From CAYLKS01 sp964384205 [NCBI: uncultured bacterium] (GTDB lineage: Bacteria; JAGOEH01), in NCBI GenBank assembly GCA_964384205.1, contig CAYLKS010000003.1, forward strand, positions 41,117 to 99,498: a stretch of 58,382 bases of DNA. The letters run 5' to 3'. The notes beneath the pieces were generated by a model. The model was not told the origin of the DNA and did not search any database. It saw only the letters and a list, made by a program, of their open reading frames with translations. How positions within the stretch are numbered: the stretch's first letter is position 1; each line of letters opens with the position of its first letter. Position numbers and translations under genes: made by a program. Of this stretch, positions 27,145-34,275 are shown piece by piece.

Positions 27145-28068
27145 TTAAATTTTCTCTGCTACACGTAGTTTTGCACTTCTCGCACGAATATTAAATTCTA
27201 CTTCTACTTCATCAGGAACAATTGGTTTTTTAGTAATAATTTTCAAACTTGCTTTATGCCTACAATTACAAACTGGAACTTCTGGAGGGCAAATACAATC
27301 ACTTGATTCTAATTTAAAAAAATCCTTTACAATTCTATCTTCTAAAGAATGATAACTAATTACAACAATCCTTCCTTTAGAATCAAGAAAACCCAAAACA
27401 TCTTCCAGAGATCTCTTCAAATTTTCTAATTCTCTATTGACTTCTATTCTTATAGCTTGAAATAACTTAGATAACTCTTTTATCAAATTAGCATGAACAA
27501 AAACTGGCTCAACAATATCTTTAATATCGCGTACATATTTTATTTCTCTATCCTTCCTGAATTCGATGATCCTTCTTGCAATTGCTCTATATTGCTTTAA
27601 TTCTCCATATTCCTTAAAAATCCTTTCAAGTTCATCCTGAGAATAATTGTTCAAAATATTTATAGCACTATTTTCAGAAAGCCCCATATTCATATCCAAA
27701 ATCGCATCATCATCTCTATAAGAAAAACCCTTTTCATATTGATTTAACTGATATGATGAAACTCCAAGATCATATAATATTCCATTTATTTTATTAATTC
27801 CCAGCTCTGCTAATATATTTTTTATATTAGCAAAATTATCACGTACAACTTTCCAGTTATCATACTGCTTATACTTTTTATAAAAATTTTCAATTGCATC
27901 TTTATCCATATCTATAGAAATAAGCATACCATTAGAGGATAATCTTTTTAATATTTCATAAGAATGCCCACCGCCACCCAAAGTTGCATCAACATATATT
28001 CCATCAGAAATTATATCCAGATATTCTATAGACTTTTCTAACAAAACTGGCTTATGATATATTTGCAT
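27145..28068 (-). CDS. rsmH: 16S rRNA (cytosine-1402-N4)-methyltransferase RsmH
   Basis: Methylates N4 of C1402 in 16S rRNA. SAM-binding motif YVDATLGGGGHSYEIL is near residue 26, with GILYDLGVSSYQLN, RIEVNRELENL and ISYHSLEDRIVKDFF all typical. The 307-residue length is normal. The conserved start HKPVLLEKSIEYL supports the chosen ATG. Its first 17 bases overlap the upstream STAS-like gene. mraZ and rsmH (mraW) head the division cluster in most bacteria, as here except for the inserted gene. Confidence 0.97.
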   Translation of the reverse strand: MQIYHKPVLLEKSIEYLDIISDGIYVDATLGGGGHSYEILKRLSSNGMLISIDMDKDAIENFYKKYKQYDNWKVVRDNFANIKNILAELGINKINGILYDLGVSSYQLNQYEKGFSYRDDDAILDMNMGLSENSAINILNNYSQDELERIFKEYGELKQYRAIARRIIEFRKDREIKYVRDIKDIVEPVFVHANLIKELSKLFQAIRIEVNRELENLKRSLEDVLGFLDSKGRIVVISYHSLEDRIVKDFFKLESSDCICPPEVPVCNCRHKASLKIITKKPIVPDEVEVEFNIRARSAKLRVAEKI

Positions 28069-28366
28069 TTTTCAAATACCTATCAAGGACTGGAAAATCA
28101 ATAAAATCCTTTGAAAAATTTAAAATATTTCGCACATCAGACGACATATTTCTAAAAATAATTTTTATCCCCCTTCTTTTCATAATAGAACAACACGCTA
28201 ACAATTTCTGAGCATCTCTATAATGGATATAGGTGGTTTTTTTAAAGTCAAGAATACATATATCAAAATCATTATCTAAAACAGAATACATATTATCAAC
28301 ATCCTCTGTCTTTACTGTTTTATTAAAATACACTTTTAACTGCTGCTTAGAAATATAAAATCTCAT
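28052..28366 (-). CDS. STAS-domain-like protein inserted between mraZ and rsmH
   Basis: A 104-residue protein. The central part, DICILDFKKTTYIHYRDAQKLLACCSIMKRRGIKIIF, follows the strand-turn-helix pattern of STAS domains (anti-anti-sigma factor type). The usual phosphorylatable Ser in the DSSG-type turn is replaced here by HYRD, so it would not be switched by a SpoIIAB-like kinase. No signal or membrane segment. It has an AGGTGA ribosome site, starts 11 bases after mraZ and overlaps rsmH, so it is a fixed part of the operon. The role in division is unknown. Confidence 0.6.
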   Translation of the reverse strand: MRFYISKQQLKVYFNKTVKTEDVDNMYSVLDNDFDICILDFKKTTYIHYRDAQKLLACCSIMKRRGIKIIFRNMSSDVRNILNFSKDFIDFPVLDRYLKNANIS

Positions 28367-28377
28367 TTGTCAATCAC

Positions 28378-28830
28378 CTAAAATGAAAATGATAATTCTT
28401 CAGCAATTTTATTTATATCTGATTCCACATCTCCCATAAACTGATCAAAATCTTCTGGATTCCATATTTGAATTTTATCTATATCACCAACAAACAGCAC
28501 TTTCCTTTCTTTATTACTATTATCTAATTTTAAGAGTTTGATAAAATTAGAATTCAAATTTATCCGTCCTTGTTTATCTATATCCACATAATCAGCATTC
28601 CCAGCAAAAAAAATACGCAATTTTCTTGCAGAAGAATTCCACTGAGAAAGGTTTTCTAATTTTTCCAACAACTTCTCCCAATTTTCAACAGTATAAGAAT
28701 ACAAACATCCATCCAAACCTTTTGTAATTACTATTTGACTTGCGCCTAATAATTTTCTAAACTTATGAGGAATTGCTACTCTACCTTTTATATCAACAGA
28801 ATTTAAAAATCTACCAGAAAAATAATTCAT
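28378..28830 (-). CDS. mraZ: Transcriptional regulator MraZ
   Basis: MraZ is an AbrB-like DNA-binding protein that represses its own division/cell-wall operon. Two SpoVT/AbrB-type repeats are seen: the first begins at FSGRFLNSVDIKGRVAIPHKFR, the second around FAGNADYVDIDKQGRINLN. The 150-residue length is normal. It is the first gene of the operon, and four candidate MraZ boxes spaced 10 bases apart lie between its promoter and its start codon, so autoregulation is very likely. Confidence 0.95.
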   Translation of the reverse strand: MNYFSGRFLNSVDIKGRVAIPHKFRKLLGASQIVITKGLDGCLYSYTVENWEKLLEKLENLSQWNSSARKLRIFFAGNADYVDIDKQGRINLNSNFIKLLKLDNSNKERKVLFVGDIDKIQIWNPEDFDQFMGDVESDINKIAEELSFSF

Positions 28831-28849
28831 TTTTTATCCTAAAACCTTT

Positions 28850-28884
28850 CCCAATTTTCACCACATTTTACCACTTATCACCAC
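28850..28884 (-). promoter_or_regulatory. MraZ operator: four 10-bp-spaced repeats
   Basis: On the minus strand GTGG occurs at 28884-28881, 28874-28871 and 28864-28861, then TTGGG at 28854-28850, each exactly 10 bases from the last. Known MraZ sites are TGGG or GTGG repeats with this period. They sit just past the predicted transcription start, ideal for repression. Confidence 0.85.
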
Positions 28885-28893
28885 TTAATTCTA

Positions 28894-28921
28894 ATTATAT
28901 AATTTTTCCTCTTCTTGTCAA
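28894..28921 (-). promoter_or_regulatory. Promoter of the dcw operon
   Basis: Consensus TTGACA (28921-28916) and consensus TATAAT (28899-28894) with a 16-base spacer on the minus strand. Transcription should start near 28887, immediately before the MraZ boxes. Confidence 0.85.
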
Positions 28922-29081
28922 GTATTATTTTTTTTTATAAAAAAAATATAATTTTTTACAACTTATTGTATATCAATATATTATACTTTGTATTTCTAAA
29001 ATGATATAAAAAAAATTTTCTTTATTAAAAAATATAAATTAATATTTATTTATTAAAATTCCTATAAATACCTATATAAAT

Positions 29082-29552
29082 TTATTTACACATGCCACGG
29101 CGTATTTCATGTAAATATTTTTTCAATCGCCTTGGAAATTTCTCTTCAAAAACAATATATTTAACATACTGCTTATATGTTAAAATATCTCTCATTTCAT
29201 TACGAAAATTCTCCATCTCTTCTCTAATTTGATATCCAATTTCATCTATAGCATCAATAATTTTATCACAATGTTTCCTATCTATTTTATTTTCTCTTAT
29301 CAAGCCATCTAAACTATCTATTAATTTTTCTTTTTGTTTAAAAAGCTCAAAAAGTTTCTCTCTATTCTTCTTTACTAATGGAAATATTACTGCTGTCTGC
29401 TCTTCAGTCAAATTTAACTCTTCTGTTAACTTCAATAATTTTAGTGTCTGAATTTTAGAATCAAGTCTTGGATCAGGCGGTCTTTTAAAATCATCTGCTC
29501 GTAAACTTGAAAACATTATAAAAATAACAAATAACCAAAATAATTTATTCAT
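29082..29552 (-). CDS. Spy/CpxP-like periplasmic protein
   Basis: A 156-residue exported protein (signal peptide to about ADD at residue 20). The mature part is nearly all helical with two LTxxQ-type motifs: LTEELNLTEEQTAVIFPLVKK and DILTYKQYVKYIVFEEKF. This is the Spy/CpxP/heavy-metal-resistor layout, periplasmic proteins that act as chaperones or stress sensors. It is the third gene of the sigma/anti-sigma unit (14 bases after the anti-sigma gene), suggesting it is a product or sensor of that envelope stress circuit. Confidence 0.7.
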   Translation of the reverse strand: MNKLFWLFVIFIMFSSLRADDFKRPPDPRLDSKIQTLKLLKLTEELNLTEEQTAVIFPLVKKNREKLFELFKQKEKLIDSLDGLIRENKIDRKHCDKIIDAIDEIGYQIREEMENFRNEMRDILTYKQYVKYIVFEEKFPRRLKKYLHEIRRGMCK

Positions 29553-29566
29553 ATAAAATCTCCTTT

Positions 29567-30109
29567 TTATTTTTTATCTTCTAAAATATGAATTTTATCT
29601 AAGTTATTCTCAATTAAAGTAATATCATCTATTGTAAATTCATCTTCTAAATAATAAGTAGTATCAACATCACTAAAATCATAAACAAGATCATCAAAAT
29701 AAAAAGAATTATCATTCATCTTAGCTGTTTGCAAGATATCATACAAATAAACATCAAGATCTATATTATTAGTAGTATGTTTATTAAAAGAAAAATAAGA
29801 AAACATAATAACCATAATAATAAAAACTGAAAACACTATTGCAGGCTTTAAAATTTTTGTCCTCTCAACTACCCTATTACCAATATGTTCTATAATATGT
29901 TCCGGTAACTTTTCAAAAAATTCCTCATCAGGAAAATCTATTTTTTCTTTTTCTACTACTTCTCTTATAGAATTTAAATCTTCAAATTCTTTAGCACAAA
30001 TACTACATATAGCTAAATGTTCCTGTATTTCTTTTTGTTTTTCCTCTGATAGGTCCTCAGGAGAAAATACAAAAATTTTTATGTAATCGAAAAAATTACA
30101 ATTTTTCAT
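29567..30109 (-). CDS. Anti-sigma factor with zinc-finger (ZAS-like) domain
   Basis: A 180-residue membrane protein: the N-terminal cytoplasmic part has the HxxxCxxC motif of zinc anti-sigma domains (H31, C35, C38 in HLAICSIC), one membrane helix follows (about residues 90-110, PAIVFSVFIIMVIMFSYFSF), and the periplasmic tail is acidic and rich in Tyr and Asp. It overlaps the ECF sigma gene by 14 bases, the usual arrangement in which the anti-sigma factor holds its sigma factor at the membrane until an envelope signal arrives. Confidence 0.85.
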   Translation of the reverse strand: MKNCNFFDYIKIFVFSPEDLSEEKQKEIQEHLAICSICAKEFEDLNSIREVVEKEKIDFPDEEFFEKLPEHIIEHIGNRVVERTKILKPAIVFSVFIIMVIMFSYFSFNKHTTNNIDLDVYLYDILQTAKMNDNSFYFDDLVYDFSDVDTTYYLEDEFTIDDITLIENNLDKIHILEDKK

Positions 30110-30617
30110 AATTTATCTCCATATATTTTTTTACTTTTTTCAAAGCTTGAAAAAAATTAGATCTCGCTGCTCCTGATGTAATGCTAAAAATTTCACCAAT
30201 CTCATTAAAAGATAAATTATCATAAGCTCTACTCAGAAAAATTGCCTTCTGCTTTGGCGGAAGTTTCTCTACTGCTTTATTTAAAATATCTATTTTTTCC
30301 CTATTAATCAAATTATCAACAATATTATTATTCTTCGACGCAAAAAAATTAATAAAACTGTCAAAAGGAATGATATTCATTAATTTTTTCTTTCTCAAAT
30401 AAGAAATAGATTTATTAACTGCAATTCTATAAAAATAAGTATACATTTTCGATTTTCCTTCAAAATTTTTTAAATTACGATAACCATCAAATAGAGTATC
30501 CTGTAATATATCAACTGCAACTTCTTTATCATTAACCATCTTATATATAATTATATATAATCTTTTCTCATATTTTTTAATAAACTCTTTAAATTCTTTT
30601 TCTAATATATTAGTCAT
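30096..30617 (-). CDS. ECF (sigma-70 family) RNA polymerase sigma factor
   Basis: A 173-residue extracytoplasmic-function sigma factor. Region 2 contains DKEVAVDILQDTLFDGYRNL, and the -10-contacting segment is YTYFYRIAVNKSISYLRKKK. Region 4 is LPPKQKAIFLSRAYDNLSFNEIGEIFSITSGAARSNFFQAL, a complete helix-turn-helix with the GAARS signature. It heads a unit with its zinc-type anti-sigma factor and a Spy-like protein, so it probably controls envelope stress. No clear promoter was recognised in the AT-rich gap upstream. Confidence 0.93.
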   Translation of the reverse strand: MTNILEKEFKEFIKKYEKRLYIIIYKMVNDKEVAVDILQDTLFDGYRNLKNFEGKSKMYTYFYRIAVNKSISYLRKKKLMNIIPFDSFINFFASKNNNIVDNLINREKIDILNKAVEKLPPKQKAIFLSRAYDNLSFNEIGEIFSITSGAARSNFFQALKKVKKYMEINYEKL

Positions 30618-30670
30618 AATTTATAAAAATTCGTTTAATAAAAAATAAAAAAATATATAAAAAAAGCAAT

Positions 30671-30710
30671 AAAAAAAGGAGTGTAAACAATAGATTACAC
30701 TCCTTTTTTT
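30671..30710 (-). terminator. Intrinsic terminator after the Met-rich Spy-like gene
   Basis: GGAGTGTAA (30678-30686) pairs with TTACACTCC (30695-30703) around an 8-base loop, with seven A before and seven T after. It works in either direction, but here it closes the upstream minus-strand gene, separating it from the sigma operon. Confidence 0.9.
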
Positions 30711-30730
30711 ACTTTCAATTAGATTATAAC

Positions 30731-31252
30731 TTATCTATCCATTCGTGGCATACCTCTATTCATTTTCAAATCTTTTAAATTTTTACGTTGTTCTGCTGTT
30801 AACACACTATACATTTCAAGTTTTGTTTTAAAATTCAACTCTTCCATTTGGCTCTTTAATTGCAAAATCTTTTTATTAAGAGAAAGTAAGTCTTGTTTAT
30901 TAAAATTGTCATCAAGCATCATTTGTTTCATTTTCAATCCCAAATGCTGCATTTTAGCTTTTAAATCGATTAATTCTTCTTTTGCTTTAAAATCCAAATC
31001 TCTAATTTTTTGTAATTGACTATCTGTTAATTTTATTTCTTCAGCTACTCTTTGATAAAACATATAACCCAGGAAAATCCCCTTCTTATATTTCATCATA
31101 CGCATATCTTTATCCATATGACCTTTACCCATCATACAATTCATATCCATTCTTTTAACAGGTTTGTCATCCATCTTAGGCCTCATCTGAGCATTAATTG
31201 ATACTACACAAATTAAAAAAGCAACAACCGTTAAAGTGATTAACTTTTTCAT
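30731..31252 (-). CDS. Met/His-rich Spy/CpxP-like periplasmic protein
   Basis: A 173-residue exported helical protein with signal peptide ending INAQ. Residues ~22-55 are packed with Met, Lys, Asp and His (MDMNCMMGKGHMDKDMRMMKYKK in part), suggesting binding of soft metals such as copper. Then LTDSQLQKIRDLDFKAKEEL and LTAEQRKNLKDLKM repeat the LTxxQ motif of the Spy/heavy-metal-resistor family. It has a GGAGG ribosome site and its own terminator. Its position just upstream of the sigma/anti-sigma/Spy-like unit suggests it belongs to the same stress response. Confidence 0.75.
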   Translation of the reverse strand: MKKLITLTVVAFLICVVSINAQMRPKMDDKPVKRMDMNCMMGKGHMDKDMRMMKYKKGIFLGYMFYQRVAEEIKLTDSQLQKIRDLDFKAKEELIDLKAKMQHLGLKMKQMMLDDNFNKQDLLSLNKKILQLKSQMEELNFKTKLEMYSVLTAEQRKNLKDLKMNRGMPRMDR

Positions 31253-31325
31253 TTTATCCTCCTTGTTTTTTTTCTTTCTGATATATTAGACTAAAAATTA
31301 AAAAAAATGTTTAAAGAAAAATATA

Positions 31326-32156
31326 TTAAATAAAAAAAAGTAACAGCCCCAAAAACATAAATATCTTAAATATTCTTAAAGCAAAAAATAAACTATTTTC
31401 CTCAAAATGTTTTTTAAAAACAATATAAGAAAAAATAAAGATGGGGAAAATTACCAGCACTAACATAAAGATTAAAAGCATTATATTCTGCTGATAAAAA
31501 AAATAAAAATAAAAAATGGCAATTAAAAGCACTAATAAAAAAGCATTAGCAATCAGCCAGGCACGTTTTTTACCTAATTTTACAGGCAAAGTGAAAATAT
31601 TATTCCTTTTATCGCCATCAAAATCATAAATATCCTTCATAATTTCCCTGAAAATTGAAATAAAAAATGCAAAAAGGGCCATTGGTATAGCTGAAACAAA
31701 AGAATTAACTGCAAGTCCTCCACATAAAAAAGCAAAAGCAACATTGATTGCAACAGTAAAATTTTTTATAAAAATAATCCGCTTAAAAATAGGTGTATAA
31801 AAAAATGAAATAATTACTGCTAAAAAAACAATAATATTAATTTTCCAGTTCAAAAAACTCGATATAAAAAAACTCAAAAAAAATAAAAATATAGAAATAT
31901 ACAATGCAAAAACAGGGGATATCTTATTTGATGGCAAAGGCCTTTGCGGCCTATTTATCATATCTATTTCCAGATCAAAATAATCATTAATAATATTAGC
32001 AGATAATGTTACTATTAAAGAAACTATTGAAATTAAAATCAATTCTCTATTAATATGAAAATTACTACCAGCACTAAAAGCGCCTGCAAAAACACACAAA
32101 AAAACCATTAACCCATTAAAAGGTCTGGTCAATCTTATAAAATCAAAAACCTTCAT
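31326..32156 (-). CDS. UbiA-family prenyltransferase, DGGGP-synthase-like
   Basis: A 276-residue membrane enzyme with about eight helices. The two Asp-rich motifs that hold the prenyl diphosphate are NDYFDLEID (followed by MINRPQRPLPSNKIS) and DIYDFDGDKRNN (followed by IFTLPVKLGKKRA). INRPxRPxPS and REIxKDIxDxxGD are hallmarks of the geranylgeranylglyceryl-phosphate geranylgeranyltransferase (DGGGPS) branch, which makes archaeal-type ether lipids in archaea and also occurs in FCB bacteria. No GGGP synthase gene is in the window, so the acceptor is uncertain. It overlaps the upstream UbiA paralogue by 4 bases. Confidence 0.8.
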   Translation of the reverse strand: MKVFDFIRLTRPFNGLMVFLCVFAGAFSAGSNFHINRELILISIVSLIVTLSANIINDYFDLEIDMINRPQRPLPSNKISPVFALYISIFLFFLSFFISSFLNWKINIIVFLAVIISFFYTPIFKRIIFIKNFTVAINVAFAFLCGGLAVNSFVSAIPMALFAFFISIFREIMKDIYDFDGDKRNNIFTLPVKLGKKRAWLIANAFLLVLLIAIFYFYFFYQQNIMLLIFMLVLVIFPIFIFSYIVFKKHFEENSLFFALRIFKIFMFLGLLLFFI

Positions 32157-33103
32157 ATCCGATCTTTTGTAAAAATTTTAGGGTAAATAATTCCAAATCT
32201 TCTCTTATAATATAACCTACTTAATAAAACTATAAATATAATAATCAATATAAAAAAAGGAAATAATATACCTACAATTAAAGTAATTGATGCTGTACAA
32301 AGTCTAACAGCTTTTAAAAAATAATGTACTTCTTTTTTATAAAAAACTATAATAAAAAAATATAAAGATAACAAAATTGGTAGCAAAGCGATAATATCTT
32401 TATTTATAATACCAAAAGTAATAGACAATATTAATAATATTAATCCTAAAATTATAGTTTTATCTACCCCCAGATATACACCTGTTGTTATATTGCCTGT
32501 TTTTTTATCTCCCTCAATATCAGGTATAGTAGTGTACAAAAAAACAACACCTGTCATAAAAATATATGGTAGTGAAATAACTAATAAATTATAAATATTA
32601 TGAGAATATAAGCAATAACCTATACCAATATTTAAGAAACCATTACCAAAGGCATTGGAGAATAAATCAAAAAATGGCCTACCCTTAAAATGAAAAGGAT
32701 AGGCCGAATATAAAAAACTTAATATAACTAAAGCAATAGTAAATAATTTAACATGGAAATTTTGGTTATAAAGTAAAAAAAACAATAATAAATACAATAC
32801 AAAAACAAAAATCCAGGAAGACGTTACACTAATATAACCATCTGATAACAAAAATAACTTTCTATTAATCTTATCTGTTTCAATATCATAAATCTGATTA
32901 ATTATGTAAGCAGTACCACCCACAATCGAAACTATCAAGAATCCCTTGATTAGCTGCCAGTTTGGGAAAAACATAATATCAAATTTGCCCTTATTCAGTA
33001 AAATAGCATGGTAAACTCCAATAAGATAAAAAAACCATACTGGAATTAACACAATAGGTCTTAAAAGAAAAAAATAATCTAAAATTTTTACTAATTGCCT
33101 CAT
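32153..33103 (-). CDS. UbiA-family prenyltransferase, second paralogue
   Basis: A 316-residue membrane protein with about nine helices and UbiA Asp-rich motifs NQIYDIETDKINRKLFLLSDG and PDIEGDKKTGNITTGVYLG. It is distinct from the neighbouring DGGGPS-like protein: the first motif begins NQIYD not NDYFD, and it has LFLLSDGYIS where the neighbour has PQRPLPSNKIS, closer to chlorophyll synthase/UbiA-like branches. The substrate cannot be predicted. It starts 4 bases after a cyclophilin gene and overlaps the next UbiA gene, so both prenyltransferases should be made together. Confidence 0.8.
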   Translation of the reverse strand: MRQLVKILDYFFLLRPIVLIPVWFFYLIGVYHAILLNKGKFDIMFFPNWQLIKGFLIVSIVGGTAYIINQIYDIETDKINRKLFLLSDGYISVTSSWIFVFVLYLLLFFLLYNQNFHVKLFTIALVILSFLYSAYPFHFKGRPFFDLFSNAFGNGFLNIGIGYCLYSHNIYNLLVISLPYIFMTGVVFLYTTIPDIEGDKKTGNITTGVYLGVDKTIILGLILLILSITFGIINKDIIALLPILLSLYFFIIVFYKKEVHYFLKAVRLCTASITLIVGILFPFFILIIIFIVLLSRLYYKRRFGIIYPKIFTKDRI

Positions 33104-33107
33104 AAGA

Positions 33108-33725
33108 TTATTTTTTAATTAAATAAACCTTCATTTCAATTTTTTCTATTGGATTATCTCTCTCATCTGTTTTCTGTTGAGCAATTTTCTCAACAACATC
33201 CATGCCTGCGATAACTTTTGCAAATACAGTATAATTACCGTCTAACATAGGTAAATCTCTAAGACAAATATAAAATTGGCTTCCATTAGATTCTTTTTGA
33301 GGATTGACATTATCAGGCATTCTGGCAGCACCAACATAACCTTTTAAATGCTTTGCTTTTATTTCAGCAGGAATTGTATAACCAGGTCCTCCTGTACCAT
33401 CATTTGCTCTATCATCATCTTTACTTAAAGGGTCTCCGCCCTGTATAACAAAATTCGGCACTACTCTATGAAAAGTAGTCCCATTAAAAAAACCTTCTTT
33501 TGCTAATTTTTTAAAATTTTCTACATGTTTTGGAGCATCATTTTCTAAAAAATCCAAATAAATTTTACCAAATTTTGTTTCAATTACTGCAATCTCTCTA
33601 CCTTTAGGAAGATTCAATTCTTCTTTTTTTGCTGTTTCTTCTGTAGATTTTTTTTCAGATTTTTTACCACAAAATGAAAAAGCCAATGCAAAAATTACCA
33701 GTAAAAATAATACTCTCTTAAACAT
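33108..33725 (-). CDS. Cyclophilin-type peptidyl-prolyl isomerase, lipoprotein
   Basis: A 205-residue exported isomerase. The start at 33725 is chosen because a strong AGGAGG precedes it and it opens a lipoprotein signal with lipobox FSFC (Cys19); an earlier in-frame start overlaps hpt. After a Lys/Glu-rich linker comes the cyclophilin fold: VIETKFGKIYLDF, TFHRVVPNFVIQGGDPLS, GGPGYTIPAE, GSQFYICLRDLPMLDGNYTVFAKV. The catalytic HRV Arg and the FxxQGGD block are intact. Likely anchored to a periplasm-facing membrane, assisting folding of exported proteins. Confidence 0.92.
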   Translation of the reverse strand: MFKRVLFLLVIFALAFSFCGKKSEKKSTEETAKKEELNLPKGREIAVIETKFGKIYLDFLENDAPKHVENFKKLAKEGFFNGTTFHRVVPNFVIQGGDPLSKDDDRANDGTGGPGYTIPAEIKAKHLKGYVGAARMPDNVNPQKESNGSQFYICLRDLPMLDGNYTVFAKVIAGMDVVEKIAQQKTDERDNPIEKIEMKVYLIKK

Positions 33726-33747
33726 AAAACCTCCTTTTTTTATAAAA

Positions 33748-34275
33748 CTAATCCATTGCTCCAACAAACGGCAAATTCCTCAAATAACCTTTATAATCAA
33801 GTCCATAACCTACTACAAATCTATTAGGTATTTTGAATCCATGATAATCAATTGGAACTTCAATTACCCTTGCATCTACTTTATCCAACAACACACACAC
33901 CTTTAATGCCTTAGGATTTCTTATCTTAAAATTATTAATTAAATAATGTAAACTTCTTCCTGTATCCACAATATCCTCAACAATAATTACATTCTTTCCT
34001 TCTATATTCGATTTTAAATCCTTGATCAGACGAACTACTCCACTTGAAAATTTTTCATCTCCATAACTCGATATTTCTATAGTGTCATATTGCAAAGGTA
34101 CATCTATCTCTCTTATCAAATCAGCTAAAAAGATAAGACCACCTCGTAAAATACTTACTAAAAAAACTTCATCTCCTTTAAAATCTTCAGAAATTTTTCT
34201 ACCAATTTCTTTCACTTTTTCTTTAATTTGATCTTCTGTAATTAAAATTTCTTTAATTGGAGGTATATCTATCAT
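33748..34275 (-). CDS. hpt: Hypoxanthine phosphoribosyltransferase
   Basis: Purine salvage enzyme converting hypoxanthine or guanine with PRPP to IMP or GMP in the cytoplasm. The PRPP-binding loop VIIVEDIVDTGRSLHYL is present, with LVSILRGGLIFLADL near residue 42 and LDKVDARVIEVPIDYHGFKIPNRFVVGYGLDYKGYLRNLPFVG, all diagnostic. The 175-residue length is normal. It overlaps the upstream nnr gene by 4 bases. Confidence 0.96.
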   Translation of the reverse strand: MIDIPPIKEILITEDQIKEKVKEIGRKISEDFKGDEVFLVSILRGGLIFLADLIREIDVPLQYDTIEISSYGDEKFSSGVVRLIKDLKSNIEGKNVIIVEDIVDTGRSLHYLINNFKIRNPKALKVCVLLDKVDARVIEVPIDYHGFKIPNRFVVGYGLDYKGYLRNLPFVGAMD

